Positions 10,643 through 20,972 of a stretch of 64,000 nucleotides of DNA are shown one piece after another (the first letter of the stretch is position 1; every line of letters starts with the position of its first letter). The position numbers and the translations under genes are program-made. The notes under the pieces are model-generated. The model was not told the DNA's origin. It saw nothing but the letters and a program-made list of their open reading frames with translations, and searched no databases. The DNA lies in NCBI GenBank assembly GCA_000469685.2, contig LS997566.1:23575432-23639431 (forward strand). Direction: 5' to 3'. This DNA comes from Haemonchus contortus. Lineage: Eukaryota > Nematoda > Chromadorea > Rhabditida > Trichostrongylidae.

Positions 10643-11357
10643 CTATGTGAGTATGATACTCGCCCCATCATAAAGCAACAAAAGACATCCCCAGCCGCTT
10701 GAAGCCAACACCAACACTTTCTTCCACTACTAAAGTCGGTCGGCCCTCATCAACTTGCGCACTTTCGCCATCTCGCGTCGTCGCTTCAATTAAGCCAAAC
10801 ACATTCCTTTCAATAGCCAACAAATGCCGTATGTATCGAGATTCCACCACGTATTGAACTAATTCAAATGCTCGGAGACCACGAACGAAAACGCCTCAGC
10901 GATGGCTCTAATCGAGTACTCCTTCGGGTGCTCTTCAACATAAACATGAATTGTGGTCGCGCTAATCAAGTGTCATTGAAAAACAAGTAGAGAGGGCGCT
11001 ATAGAATTTTGAGGCCTTCTTGAGATATTTCCCTGCAGCTTTTGGATTGGGAAAGGTGGTACACCGCAAAAAAATTAATTTCCGATATTACCTTAAGAAT
11101 AACAAAACAAAAGCTATACTCCCGGATATGGGTAAGAATCGCTACGATGCTCAGCCGAATTTTGCTCCTTTATTCCACTCAATTGTTTGCACCGTTCTTA
11201 GAAAATTTCACCTTTGACCCGTCACTCACATATTTTGCCGAATTGGCATTGGCAACTGGTTGCGGTGAAGAATCTGATTGATCAACAACAACAAAAAGCA
11301 AATGGTACACGTTGCAGGACCGGTCAGGACTAGCCGAAACGCAGCTGTCAACATCTT

Positions 11358-11694
11358 AACTTTTACTAGGAGTCTAATTTAATTGTAAGTTAGGATTCAT
11401 CTTCGGTCTCGTTGAGACCACTGTTACTTCTTGGAACCAACCCTTGGCAATCTCGTCCAACCTGTATTTCCCTACCTTCGAGGAGTCATATTTTTCTCGA
11501 AATCGACGAATCCTCTCGCTCCCTTCACTACCGATGGACAATTCCCAGTCTATACTTCCGCTTTTCGAATAAAAACGGGAACCTCAATATTATCGTGAAC
11601 TGTGCCTATAACTTTTACTAAGAGTCTAATCTAATTGTAAGTTAAGGTCTACCTCTGTTCTCGTTGGGACTACTATTACTCCCTGAAACCAACG
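11358..11694 (+). repeat. Direct repeat, 252 bp period
   Basis: About 84 bp starting AACTTTTACTAGGAGTCTAA at 11358 recurs, mutated, at 11610 (TCTCGTTGAGACC against TCTCGTTGGGACT, then GAAACCAAC). The sequence between the copies is not shared. Confidence 0.65.
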
Positions 11695-12010
11695 AAGCAA
11701 ACTTAAGCTAGCCAGCGGAGCGTTTTGATCTCTCGAGCCATATTGCAGATACAGTGAATTCAGAAAAACAGAAAAATACTTAATAAAGCCAGTATTTACG
11801 ATAGAACTATGTCTAGGGTTTTTGTTGAAGAATCATATGACCTCTGTGGCCTCTCTAGACAGGTTATGGAAAAATTGTCGAAAATCCCGACACAGCCGAA
11901 TTTACGTCGCCTATGGAGGCCGATTCTGTCAATCAGGGAGGCTCCGAAGAAGGCGATTTTGCCAAAACGTAAGCCATAAAGCCTCACGAAGTTGGCATTT
12001 AAGGACAGGA

Positions 12011-12085
12011 AGGTCTCAGGCGGGACTCGAAACCGCACTTGTGCTTTCCGGTCACCGCGCTCTATCCCTTACACTACCGAGACCC
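12011..12085 (-). other. tRNA-like sequence, probably a SINE head or tRNA relic
   Basis: The minus strand reads GGGTCTC...GAGACCT with 7 pairable end bases, an excellent A box (TAGTGTAAGGG) and a near B box (GGTTTCGAGTCC). The anticodon arm does not fold normally and the T stem is imperfect, so it is unlikely to be a functional tRNA. It lies between the vab-8 motor exon and the candidate exon at 10.6 kb. Confidence 0.45.
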
Positions 12086-12545
12086 CAGTTCCCCTCCCTT
12101 CGTCATGGCTTATATGCCATAGCTTATCAGCGCATGTTGTCGGTCAGTATCAGCACTGGAAGCCATAAACGCATTGCGAACCTCGTGTGGAGTTGTACCA
12201 ATAAGGTGATTCCAACAGTAACACCGAAGTTATCGAGAGCCGCACGTAGAGATACAGAAAAATCACCTCTAGAACGCGGGCAGATACCCGAAGCATCTTT
12301 GGGGATAACTTTCCTTGTCCCGTGAACTAGCTAAATTGTCTTACGAACTATTGACCAAACCCATTTATATCCTCCTTTACAAAGGCATCTCAAAATTCGA
12401 AAAAGAACAGTCTTCTTGTTAGCATGTAGTCGTCAAAAAGTTGTTTTGAGTTATGTAGCCAACAGGTGAGTAAAAAAATCGTGCTGTACACCCGAAAGAT
12501 AAAAAACTTTCGGTAGAAAAAGGGGTTCTACAACTTGCAACACAC

Positions 12546-12702
12546 CTTGTTCTTTCGCGTATTCCTCTTCGCCCGTGACAGTTTGCTGGCCAACTGCACG
12601 ACATTTTCGTTGTCATCGGCCTTTTCAGCGAACGAGCAGATGAAGGACGTCAGACGTGACGGACACATGGCACATTTGAGCAATTGAGAGAGGAAGTTTT
12701 CC
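12546..12702 (-). CDS. vab-8: vab-8 exon: end of motor, [14 protein letters not shown]
   Basis: The acceptor is cttatttcag and the donor is AACAAG|gtgtgt. It reads [52 protein letters not shown]. It corresponds to xSKLxxLLRESL...TTMIAHIS...ENLTTIQLASRIHRLRKKK of KIF26. The reading continues in phase 0 into exons not found. Its neighbour toward 14.7 kb is a 2 kb intron containing a SINE and a poly-C tract. Confidence 0.9.
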
Positions 12703-15700
12703 CTGAAATAAGAAATACCGATTCTTGGTACGTTCTTCGGCCGTCTTTAGACATGGGGCTAATGGGTAGGTCGAATCGGGTGTTTCACTTCAGTGGCTTT
12801 CATTAACAACAGCAAGGCCTACAATTCATTCACTGAAAGGGATATTCTTGCTCTGTTTTCTTCGTTCCTCATTCTCGTAGTCAGATGTTTCGTTCACAAC
12901 CTCAGGCTTTGTCTTGAGGCTCCCTTACTTTTCTTTCCTCTGAGCTTTCCCTTCTTCTTCTTCTTCTTTTTTTGTTGTTGACATAAGAGACATAAGAATT
13001 GCCTCAGAGTCCATGCCCTTATGTTGTATGGCACACCATTAGGTGTACTCAAATAAATAAATAAATAAAATGCTCTGCCAAGAGACCATTCAGTGGCATT
13101 GTGCATCACGACTCTGATCCGGGAAGGTGGTTAAACATTAGTGGCTATACTGTCGAACAACTAGGACCCCCTGCATTCCCCTGATCCCCATCCCTTACCA
13201 CAAAGTTTCCTCTCTTTTTCCGAGGCAGTACTATGGGTGACTAAGCGCGCCATATTGGCGTCAAACGGATGCCGCCAAGGTAATTCATCTGCGTCGTCGT
13301 CGCCTGTCATGTGAAAATCGCGGCGGCCTAGAGTATTTCTTCGCCAGGACCAGGAATCCCTTGGGTGTGTTTTCTCAAAACTATTTCATTCCGTGGCTGC
13401 CGAGCTGGCCGTCCGTCTCTGTCCCCCGCAGGATGCCCCTCCGGGAGTACACGCAGGCGCAAAATGCCAATGAGTTATGCCAACTGCAAACTGCTCGTCT
13501 GTGTGCGTCGCTACGCTCAGAAGTTGACGCAATACATCTGTGCTGTGCAACACCAATTAGGCTCTCTGCAACATGGAAGTATGCGGGAAGGAGTTTAGTA
13601 GCTCATCAACCAGCACTGCTCGATAAAGGTGCATGGAAGAGCTGGCTGTGAAACAACATCAAAAGTGCAAAACGCTGGCAGGTTCAACCCCCCACCCCCC
13701 CCCCCCCCCCCCAACGAAAAAAATCATTTAAGAGAATCTCCTAAACAACAGAAGGCATGAATTGTCGATAGCAGGATGAAAGACTGATTGAAAAGCTCGT
13801 GCCCTTTCAAATTCACTATTCCAGGCTGGTGAGTGCTTTCCATTTCCCACCTGACAGGAAACTCTTTTTGCGGTAGGGATATCGTGGTGGCATGGCCCTG
13901 TCAGTCTGGTTTGGTGGCTCATAATGTGTTGCTGACTGGACTGTGGAATAACACCTTTTTTCCCACACGCCTACCATCCCTCCGAGGTCGGTTAATTCGT
14001 ACCAGACTCGTCTAGGAGGATAAAAGCACTGACTTGTACATTGCCTGCCCACCGCAAGTCGTTGTATAGGCCACATACGTATTCATTACGCCACTACGAT
14101 TCTGAAGGGAAGTCGAATGCATGGGCGCACCCCTCTGATGGGATTGATCATCGCCCCAAGACTTTATCCTTTAGACGCCATCTTCAAACACAATTATCCA
14201 TGGATTACAATTAGCAGCCGGTTCACCTCTAATCAAGGCAGAAAGGTAGAAATCATCAGAGCGGGAGGAGAAAAGTCAGCGTTCTTTGGACAAGAACTGA
14301 TTCCGCACAACACTACGGATAAATCAACTGCCCTGTGGCTTTCTTTACTACACCTCCCTTCACTGTTAGTATATCGAAGATGAAAAACTCTGACCATCTC
14401 AATTTTGGTGGAATCCCCCTCCTATTCCTTCCCCCGATGTCTTACATTTCTCTAAGACGTGCTTTCACCTATTCCCCAGCACGTGGTCAGTTCTTCTTCC
14501 TTAGCAGCTCGCGGTCCAATCGAGAAGTCTTAATGGCTTGAAATTCGCCGATGGACTAGTGGTCGTCGTCGGCAACAAAAAAGCGATTGAGGATTACTTG
14601 GAATGAGTCGAGGATTCACGGAAGTTGACATCTCGGCCGCCGGCAACCGACGGCCCAGGAGCCCACACTGGTCATGAGCGTTCATCGAAATTGTTCAGAG
14701 TTTTTAAAATTCATTCAATATATAGGAAATCACCTTGCTGGCAGATGCTTTTGACCTTGAACCAGAGCCAATAATATACTTCCTATAGCCGGCATTGTCA
14801 GCTCGCCCCGATGGGAATTTCGCTCGCCGAGACCGAGATCGACAATGGCCAGTCGCCGACGACCACCTGGAAAAATAATCGAGAAGTAGTTTACAAAATA
14901 ATAACTGACTGTCTTGGATCACTATCCAAAAAAAAAGAAAAATATCACCTTTCAAGAATTATTAGTGAAACTCGAAATAGAAAATAAAAGTAAATAAAAA
15001 TAATGAGCGATATTAAATAAAAATAAAATAAACAAGAAACGGAAAAAACTAAAAATCAGTTCATTTAGTCAAGGGGCGTATGGAAATCACCTTCAAGCTC
15101 GTTGGTACCGGTTCGGTAGGCATAAACAGATAGAAATACAAAGACGTGGCTGGTACGGTAGGTTTCTTCGTCCTCTGAAACATATTGCGCATGGATTTGG
15201 CTCCTTTTGATAAAAAAAAAGACCACCCACCAATAATCCTATGATCAGCCACTGTATTCAAGTAGAAGAGGGCCAGATCCGGGGAATCGACTCGGATCTC
15301 AGACTCGTTCTCAAGCAGAGCTCCAGCTCGCGGATCGTCTACGACGCGCACAGTTCGACGTCGTGGATCTGCAATGAGCAGCTAGAGCCTTAGCTTTCAG
15401 AATAAAAGGCTATAATTGACGTACCGCTACTAAAAGGTGACAGCAGGTCGGTGAGATGGTTTTCCCGTTGCGAGTACTGGATAGCTGACATACGGATCTG
15501 ATACCGAGTATCAGGCTTACTCACTCTGAAGGTAATTCATTGATCCAAATATCGATCTCATAAGAACATGAAGTGATAGCAGGGTACTCAGATTTTCTAC
15601 TTAAACGGGAAAATCCAACGGAAGAGACCGGTGAAAAGTCTCCCGGGCAGGTGACCTCCAACGGTTACGACTCTGGAAGCCTCTTCTCCTCAGAGTTACG

Positions 15701-18700
15701 ATAGCGGTTTACTTCCTTTTTGAAAGTAGAGAGGTAATGAACCCATTAATTTCGCGAATCAATATCTAACTATGTGCAATCATTTGTCTTTGAAACGAGA
15801 TGAATCAGTGGCGGTGGAACTGACCTGTATTCATCAGTGATTTTGAACACTGATGTGATAGCCGTCTGAAATATACCAGCCGTCGACGGTGGTGCACCAT
15901 ATAGAAGGCATTCCTTCCCTGAAACAAATAGTAGAACTATTCAAGATGGAACATCTCAAACGCCATTTAGTTCATTGATAAGCCTGTCACCAGCATAAGC
16001 CGAGGTTCAGAAGATCCTCAGATAAGTTCTTCCAGAAAAGATTCTCAGTCCCACACGGTTAACTGCATCTGTACTGGCCGCATAGCAACTGCTCTTCATG
16101 AGAACCCTGCCAATCACTGCGAGCGAAATTTCGCACAAGACTAACTTCTCGCCTGAAGATGTCATCCGATCTTCTCCGAGTAGCTGTAAAGCGTCGCTAA
16201 CGGACGAGGCAATCGGCGCCGCTCCGACTTCTGTGCTCTGGATGGTGCGAGAGAGTGGGTGTGAGAATGAGTTCCAATCCACAAGCAAACAATAAGAACT
16301 CATCGACGGATCGAGTTTCATCACCTCCCTCAGCCTCACAGAACTATCCCTTGAGGCTGGATTGTACCAAAAAAGTTTCGTAAAGAAACTCGTAATTCGG
16401 GAAAAAGCTCATCCCTCGGAGAGCGAATTGCTGAACTTCTCACTGATTTTCATCAGCCATCGAAACAGTGAGCATGGATTATGTCCCAGATCCTCACAGG
16501 TCATAGACCCCCATAGATCGCCTTAGTAAACTAAAAGCAACAGAATGATGAAAGGTCATATTCTGTGATTGATCGATTCCGTCTCAGGATACGCCATCGC
16601 ATTCAACCTGGACTGGCATCGGTCCAGCATTTGATCCGAGACCATGAGCGGAGTAATGCGGTGCTTGGCAATGCTCCAACCCTGTCTCAATCGGCAATTG
16701 TGCAAGTCCAAAAACCAATTCGTTATTAATTTGAAGGTGAAGAGGTAGTAGGAAATGTAGAGAAAACCAGACGAACCCGTGAAGGGTTATCGGTGGAAAA
16801 TATCTGCCGATGGAGCGCGATAAGATCAGAAAACGTTCCCCAAAGTAGTGGCACTTCAGTAGGCGAATTCAGCAGCAGAACAGTACTAAGAGATGATTTA
16901 TTTCCCCAAGGCAACCCTGGATGGATCAGTAGATATCGCACAGTTAGTGAAATTTGTACAAACCTTTCACCGCAAACGACCCGATATCACAGGCTAGGAA
17001 AACTCGGTTCAGGTCAAGTGACGCATTAAGCCTCTGACCTTAGGTGACTTTAGGTGGCCCCGAAGTGACTGCCCTTCAAGTCGCTGGCATTCAGCCAAAA
17101 ACCTTTTTTCTCATTTCTCTAATTGTAAGACGGTTCTTGTCTTTGGTTTTGTTGCATATTCTACCTCTTCGCACCCTGACCAAGCCGAAGTCGTCGGCGG
17201 GGCAATCAGTCCCTAAGCATGTGGGCGAGTGCCCATTTGTTAAATCGATATGTTCGTCCATTTATTAGCGGTTGGTCAGGTGCGAGAGGGGAATTCCAGT
17301 GAATTATGTCCCATAAATCCGGTCAATCGTGTTGATATTGATAAACAGCTTGTAAACGAGTTTTGTGGCGTTTGTTTACCAGCGCTTTGCTGCTCACCAA
17401 TCATTTATCGTAAACAATTACAAAAACAAACTCCTGGTCTCACCGGTTCACTCCCACGTAATTAATTTTGTGTAAGTCACTGGCTATACGTAAGAAGATT
17501 GCATCCAGAGTTGTCTCGAGGAAATAAATGGCTCCGAGCTGCTGATGCGAATAGCCATCCTAGTGCTATCTCTACGTTGGATTGGTTTCCCTAGTAGAAT
17601 GCAATGGCTTTGCAGATGCAGATACAACAAGTATCCTCCCTTCACTAAACAATTTCCGATCTTCATGGGAAGTTACTGAAGAGCCGCCTTCTTCAAGTAA
17701 GGGACCACAATTGAACGGCCTTCGACCCTAGCACCATGATGGCCCGCGGAGGGTTTCAATTTCAAAGACGCTCGAGCCACCACCAGCGGGACCCAATCAC
17801 ATCCACTTCAGACGAACACCATTACGCAATGAAATGAACGGGGAAATCCCGCATTGGCGCCCGGGCGACAACGCTCTTGGACCCGATCGGTCTGAAAGTC
17901 CACGAGCTGGATCAGAATTGGAGATCGAAAAGACTGCCCGTCTTATTCGTCAGAGACTCAAATGCCTTCCAAAATTTGGGCTCACTTTTGATACAATAAC
18001 AGCGAGGACTTTTTGTGTAAAAAAATACTCTGGATAGAGCAATCCTCACGAAAAGCCAGCACAAAATGGAAAATCGTATGGTCGGAGGTTCACAGACGCC
18101 AGCAAAAGATGGAATACTATCTTCACTTGGTCTATAAATATAAATCATGGTTATGGTGACAAATAAATCAATCATGGATGACACCTGGTCTATAAGTATA
18201 AATCACCTTTAGAAACAGGTGGTTACCTTCCAAGATGAATTTTCCAAGTACTCGGAAATCGGACAATACTCAATTGTCAATCTAAGAGCTCAAATCTCAG
18301 TGAACTTTTCAATGGCTTTTCTGTTGTTCACTTTGATTCCCCGTTCTACATTTTTTTGCATAAGGAAGATGCTCCTGATTTGCTAGGAACTTCATTGCCG
18401 GAGCTCGAACTCCTGTAATTCGAATAATAGTGCTCAATCGCGGGCGACGGGCAGTAGGAACGATTTTGTGCAATCGATCCGCCGCACGCGGCTGTCGCGG
18501 ACCATTTGCCTCGTTATAGCAGTTCCAGCATTTTTCACATAGCTCAATCACTATGCGAATATTACTCCTGGCATGATTCTACTGTTAGCTCCTTTGTTCC
18601 TGTATTTTTTACTTGCTGCTGCACTTTGCTACATTCCTTCGCGCGCGGCGTCCCTCTCGCTGCGACGCGACATTTTCGTTCCTACTGCACCACACTCCTC

Positions 18701-19046
18701 AATCGCTACTGGTTACTCACCTCGTGATTTGGCTCCTAATGCTATCAATGTGCAATCCTGCCCGCTGAACACTCCCTGAACAAGCTCCGGCAGTACGTTT
18801 GAGCAAATTTTTTCCTGAATCAAATAAAGAATAGTAAGGAACACCTGAATAGGCCTGCCATTTCTGCGATCCTACCTGGGCAACATCTGGTCCAAAAACA
18901 TTCTCGAAAGCGTTTTTCGAGTGAGGCTTGACCGCACCAGCAATGTGAATTTGATTCAGAGCCGGTACGGTAACGTTCCCTGTAGCGACGTCATCTCCTG
19001 ACACCATAGCGCATATTCGTAACTGAAACTTGGGAGTTGTTGACAT
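12546..19046 (-). CDS. vab-8: VAB-8/KIF26-family kinesin-like protein, motor-domain portion, 7 exons
   Basis: VAB-8 of C. elegans is a divergent, KIF26-related kinesin-like protein needed for posterior-directed cell and axon migration. Seven minus-strand exons give a connected motor domain: 18876-19046, 16118-16237, 15825-15918, 15425-15525, 15231-15368, 14734-14866 and 12546-12702. Recognisable KIF26-like segments are QLRICAM at the start, [11 protein letters not shown]+STEV (compare FDAVFPQDASQTEV), [22 protein letters not shown] (an [20 protein letters not shown] equivalent), [28 protein letters not shown] and [14 protein letters not shown]. All phases agree except the 16118/15918 junction, which falls at the degenerate P-loop. 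The C-terminal two-thirds of a typical VAB-8 long isoform should lie at lower coordinates but was not resolved. No experimental link can be seen here; family assignment rests on translated motifs. Confidence 0.85.
13028..13070 (+). repeat. (AAAT)n-tailed repeat end
   Basis: Plus-strand partner of the repeat end at 41990-42035. It lies in a vab-8 intron. The repeat bodies upstream of the tails do not obviously match. Confidence 0.55.
13688..13712 (+). repeat. Poly-C tract
   Basis: 25 positions of C with a single A (18 uninterrupted C). Complementary strand is a long G run in a vab-8 intron. Confidence 0.9.
13984..14185 (+). mobile_element. SINE body, 5' truncated
   Basis: The tRNA-like head is missing. 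The body runs from GGTTAATTCGTACCAGACTC through AGGAGGATAAAAGCACTGAC, GGCCACATACGTATTCATTA and ATGGGCGCACCCCTCTGATG to the end near CTTTATCCTTTA. It lies in a vab-8 intron. Confidence 0.75.
14734..14866 (-). CDS. vab-8: vab-8 exon: [12 protein letters not shown]...[15 protein letters not shown]
   Basis: The acceptor is tttttccag and the donor is GCAAG|gtgatt. It reads [44 protein letters not shown]. LxxIDLGS is the switch II region of KIF26 motors and LxxxxxxILALVxGxKHxPxR follows it. The kinesin switch II consensus DLAGSE is replaced by DLGLGE, as expected of a non-canonical motor. Confidence 0.9.
15231..15368 (-). CDS. vab-8: vab-8 exon: [18 protein letters not shown]
   Basis: The acceptor is cattgcag and the donor is ATTG|gtgggt. 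It reads [40 protein letters not shown], then ADHRII. It corresponds to the KIF26 segment that ends in helix residues (EKAAFFLDAAIASR). Phases fit on both sides. Confidence 0.87.
15425..15525 (-). CDS. vab-8: vab-8 exon: [20 protein letters not shown]
   Basis: The acceptor is taccttcag and the donor is AGCG|gtacgt. It reads [20 protein letters not shown] then [13 protein letters not shown], a clear equivalent of KIF26 [23 protein letters not shown]. Split codons on both sides (AG+A and G+AT) fit the neighbouring exons. Confidence 0.87.
15825..15918 (-). CDS. vab-8: vab-8 exon: [20 protein letters not shown]...
   Basis: The acceptor is gtttcag|GG, or alternatively ggaag at 15913, and the donor is TACAG|gtcagt. 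It reads [20 protein letters not shown] then [11 protein letters not shown], corresponding to KTYTMIG...LGVAPCAIAWLFKL in KIF26. If the GK before ECLLYG is retained, this is what remains of the nucleotide-binding P-loop. Confidence 0.75.
16118..16237 (-). CDS. vab-8: vab-8 exon: [20 protein letters not shown]...
   Basis: The acceptor is caccatccag. It reads [40 protein letters not shown], equivalent to [22 protein letters not shown]...CFG of KIF26. The donor chosen is GCA|gtgatt. An alternative gttagt donor at 16145 would end the exon earlier. Neither gives a phase match to the most obvious acceptor of the next exon. Confidence 0.7.
18442..18697 (+). mobile_element. MULE-type MITE copy A (256 bp) with 9 bp TSD
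   Basis: The element is flanked by a direct repeat CTCAATCGC at 18433-18441 and 18698-18706. Its ends are inverted (GGG...CAGTAGGAACG against CGTTCCTACTG...CTCC). About 80 percent identical by eye to the reverse complement of copy B at 56074-56331. The 9 bp duplication points to Mutator-like transposition. It lies in the long vab-8 intron. Confidence 0.78.
18876..19046 (-). CDS. vab-8: vab-8 exon: motor start, QLRICAM...[11 protein letters not shown]
   Basis: From an ATG at 19046 it reads [40 protein letters not shown], then [17 protein letters not shown], with a strong donor CAG|gtagga. It aligns with the first strand of KIF26 motors (MLRIC) and FDAVFPQDASQ. The internal string ccaagtttcag just before TTACGA could instead be a splice acceptor. 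It is therefore undecided whether this is the initiating exon or an internal one. Confidence 0.8.
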
Positions 19047-20846
19047 TAAAGGGAAAACAAGCAGAAGCGAATCAGAGTATGCACTTATAGATGAAACCTT
19101 CGCAATATGCAGGAGACTTCAATTAATTACCCCAAACTTGAAAAAAGCGAATTGGTGAGACAGCCTAACTCTAGCAGACAAAGTTCTTAGTAAGGGTTAC
19201 ACTCGCAGACTTCTCATTAAGACGTTTCCCAACCAGGACCAGGATTACACCCTCAAGTAGCAGCCTATTTCTCATTGCCCACAAGAAACCCTCCCAACAT
19301 ATCGAATATTATAAACAACCCTTACAGTATACCAATATAAACAACCTTGGATAGGTAACCGTCATGCGTCCTACCTTATATCTCTAGTCCTACAGAGTTT
19401 ACCTTAGGCTCGCTTCCACTCGAAGCCGCTCAGGCCATTCGAAAAGAATAGGAATTGTACAAGGTCATCTGTAACTACATACTTGACTGCACCAACTAGG
19501 GTAAAACTAGCTCAACTGACATTTCCCCATTAGTAGCCCTGGAAACAGTCATCTTCGCCTCATCAAACGTTATGATGAAAGTACATGTAAACTGGGCGAA
19601 AATTAGTCAAAAGCGGGAGTTAGCTATCTTCTCCACACGACCCTACCGTCTCTCTGAATTTTGCCCCTGATCAGTGAAGCCTTTACGCTCGTTAGTTCCA
19701 GAAAGCGCATAGGTGAGGAAAGGCAATAGTGGAGGGGTACTGAATTAATTTGCAAATCAAATGTGAAAGCCGATCATCAAGTGTGACCGTTCATTTTCAA
19801 GAAGACCAAATAATGCGTCGTACGCGTGGAATTGGATTGTTCACACCAGAAGACCACCTTGACCCTCCTTCTATTTTACATTGGAACATTCGAGCGTGGA
19901 AAGAAGGTCTGTCGTTATCTTCACCTCGAAGTGAAAATGTTACAGAGCATTCTCTTTCATTTCACGATCAACATCCATCATTTCATTGAACGGTGTTGTG
20001 GGTACATCAGGACCCTATAAAGCTACTTCTACTCTTCTATTGCCCCTCTTGTCCCTGCATACTGCCCATACTGTATCTGTGGGGTATGCTATAAATCTAT
20101 CTAAATCTCACTCTAGGCGAAAATTATGAATAACAACCGACGTATTGTATCTAACAAGGGTCACACCCGCAGCGGGGTGTCCCGCAGAGGAGCAGCGGCA
20201 CATAATTGGTCATCAAATCATGGAACAACTCGCTTTCACTAACAATAACATCGGAATAATTTCCTTTAGCAAAATAAAAGTTTATAAAGAATAAATAAAA
20301 GCTCAATTACAATAATCTTCTGATAATAATAATATGCATTAACTGGCCTATTTGGTAAGCTCCACAATGAAAGTTGTAAAGGTTTGAGTTGCGTGAAACC
20401 ACCACTGGGCTGCATATATAAGTCGGGTGAGCTCAATGTAGAGCATTCAAATGGGTACTAATAAACTTCTGGAAAGTATTCAAAATCAGCCTGACCGGTT
20501 TTCCGTTTATTTTTACTATTTTGGCAACTGTACTTATTTGAATTAACTCAATATACCGAAGGTGACCTCTCTCTCCATAGCCCCAAGCAAGTCTCAGCAG
20601 AAATTCAACAATTCTCATTGCTATTTCGCTGGTAATAGAGCGTTGGCGACCAAAAGACATAAAATTCTCATTTTTCGGGTGTCAATGAAAGAGAGCCCCC
20701 TACGTGAGCCATACTTTACACCGGCGCGCGCCGAAATGACAGCAACGAATGAGCCTCGTACTAAAAAAACATTTAAAATGTCGAATTATGTAAATCATGA
20801 AAAAACGGTCATACTTAAATGAAAATGGTACGGAATTACAACGTAC
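19047..20846. other. No gene seen
   Basis: AT-rich sequence upstream of, or intronic to, vab-8. No open frame with splice signals stands out. Confidence 0.4.
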
Positions 20847-20972
20847 CTTCGTATTCGTTCGTATTGGCGACGGGGGTAAACGGGGTTGAGCGGTTGTGGC
20901 GGCTGCTGAGACGGTGGCGGCAACGGTGGTCGTGGTGGTTGTGCCGCTAGAGGTGGCGAGCACCCGCTCCAT
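20847..20972 (-). CDS. Possible upstream vab-8 exon, Thr/Ala- or Pro-rich
   Basis: A GC-rich segment ends in a good donor (AAG|gtacgt). Two frames are open. One starts at an ATG (20972) and is Thr/Ala-rich (MERVLATSSGTTTTTT...), ending in phase 0. The other is Pro-rich (PPRPPLPPPSQQPPQPLN...), ending in phase 2 and reaching an acceptor-like tttaag at about 20996. Phase 0 would join in frame to the 18876-19046 exon if that exon uses its internal acceptor. The link to vab-8 is inferred from position, strand and phase only. Confidence 0.35.

Noticed and set aside
10668..10960. Minus-strand stretch EEHPKEYSIRAIAEAF resembling a transposase helix-turn-helix
   Set aside because: The frame stops soon after and no other transposase motif could be tied to it; similarity over 16 residues is too little to call.
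12011..12085. Functional tRNA gene
   Set aside because: The A box and acceptor stem are good, but there is no normal anticodon arm and the T stem has a mismatch.
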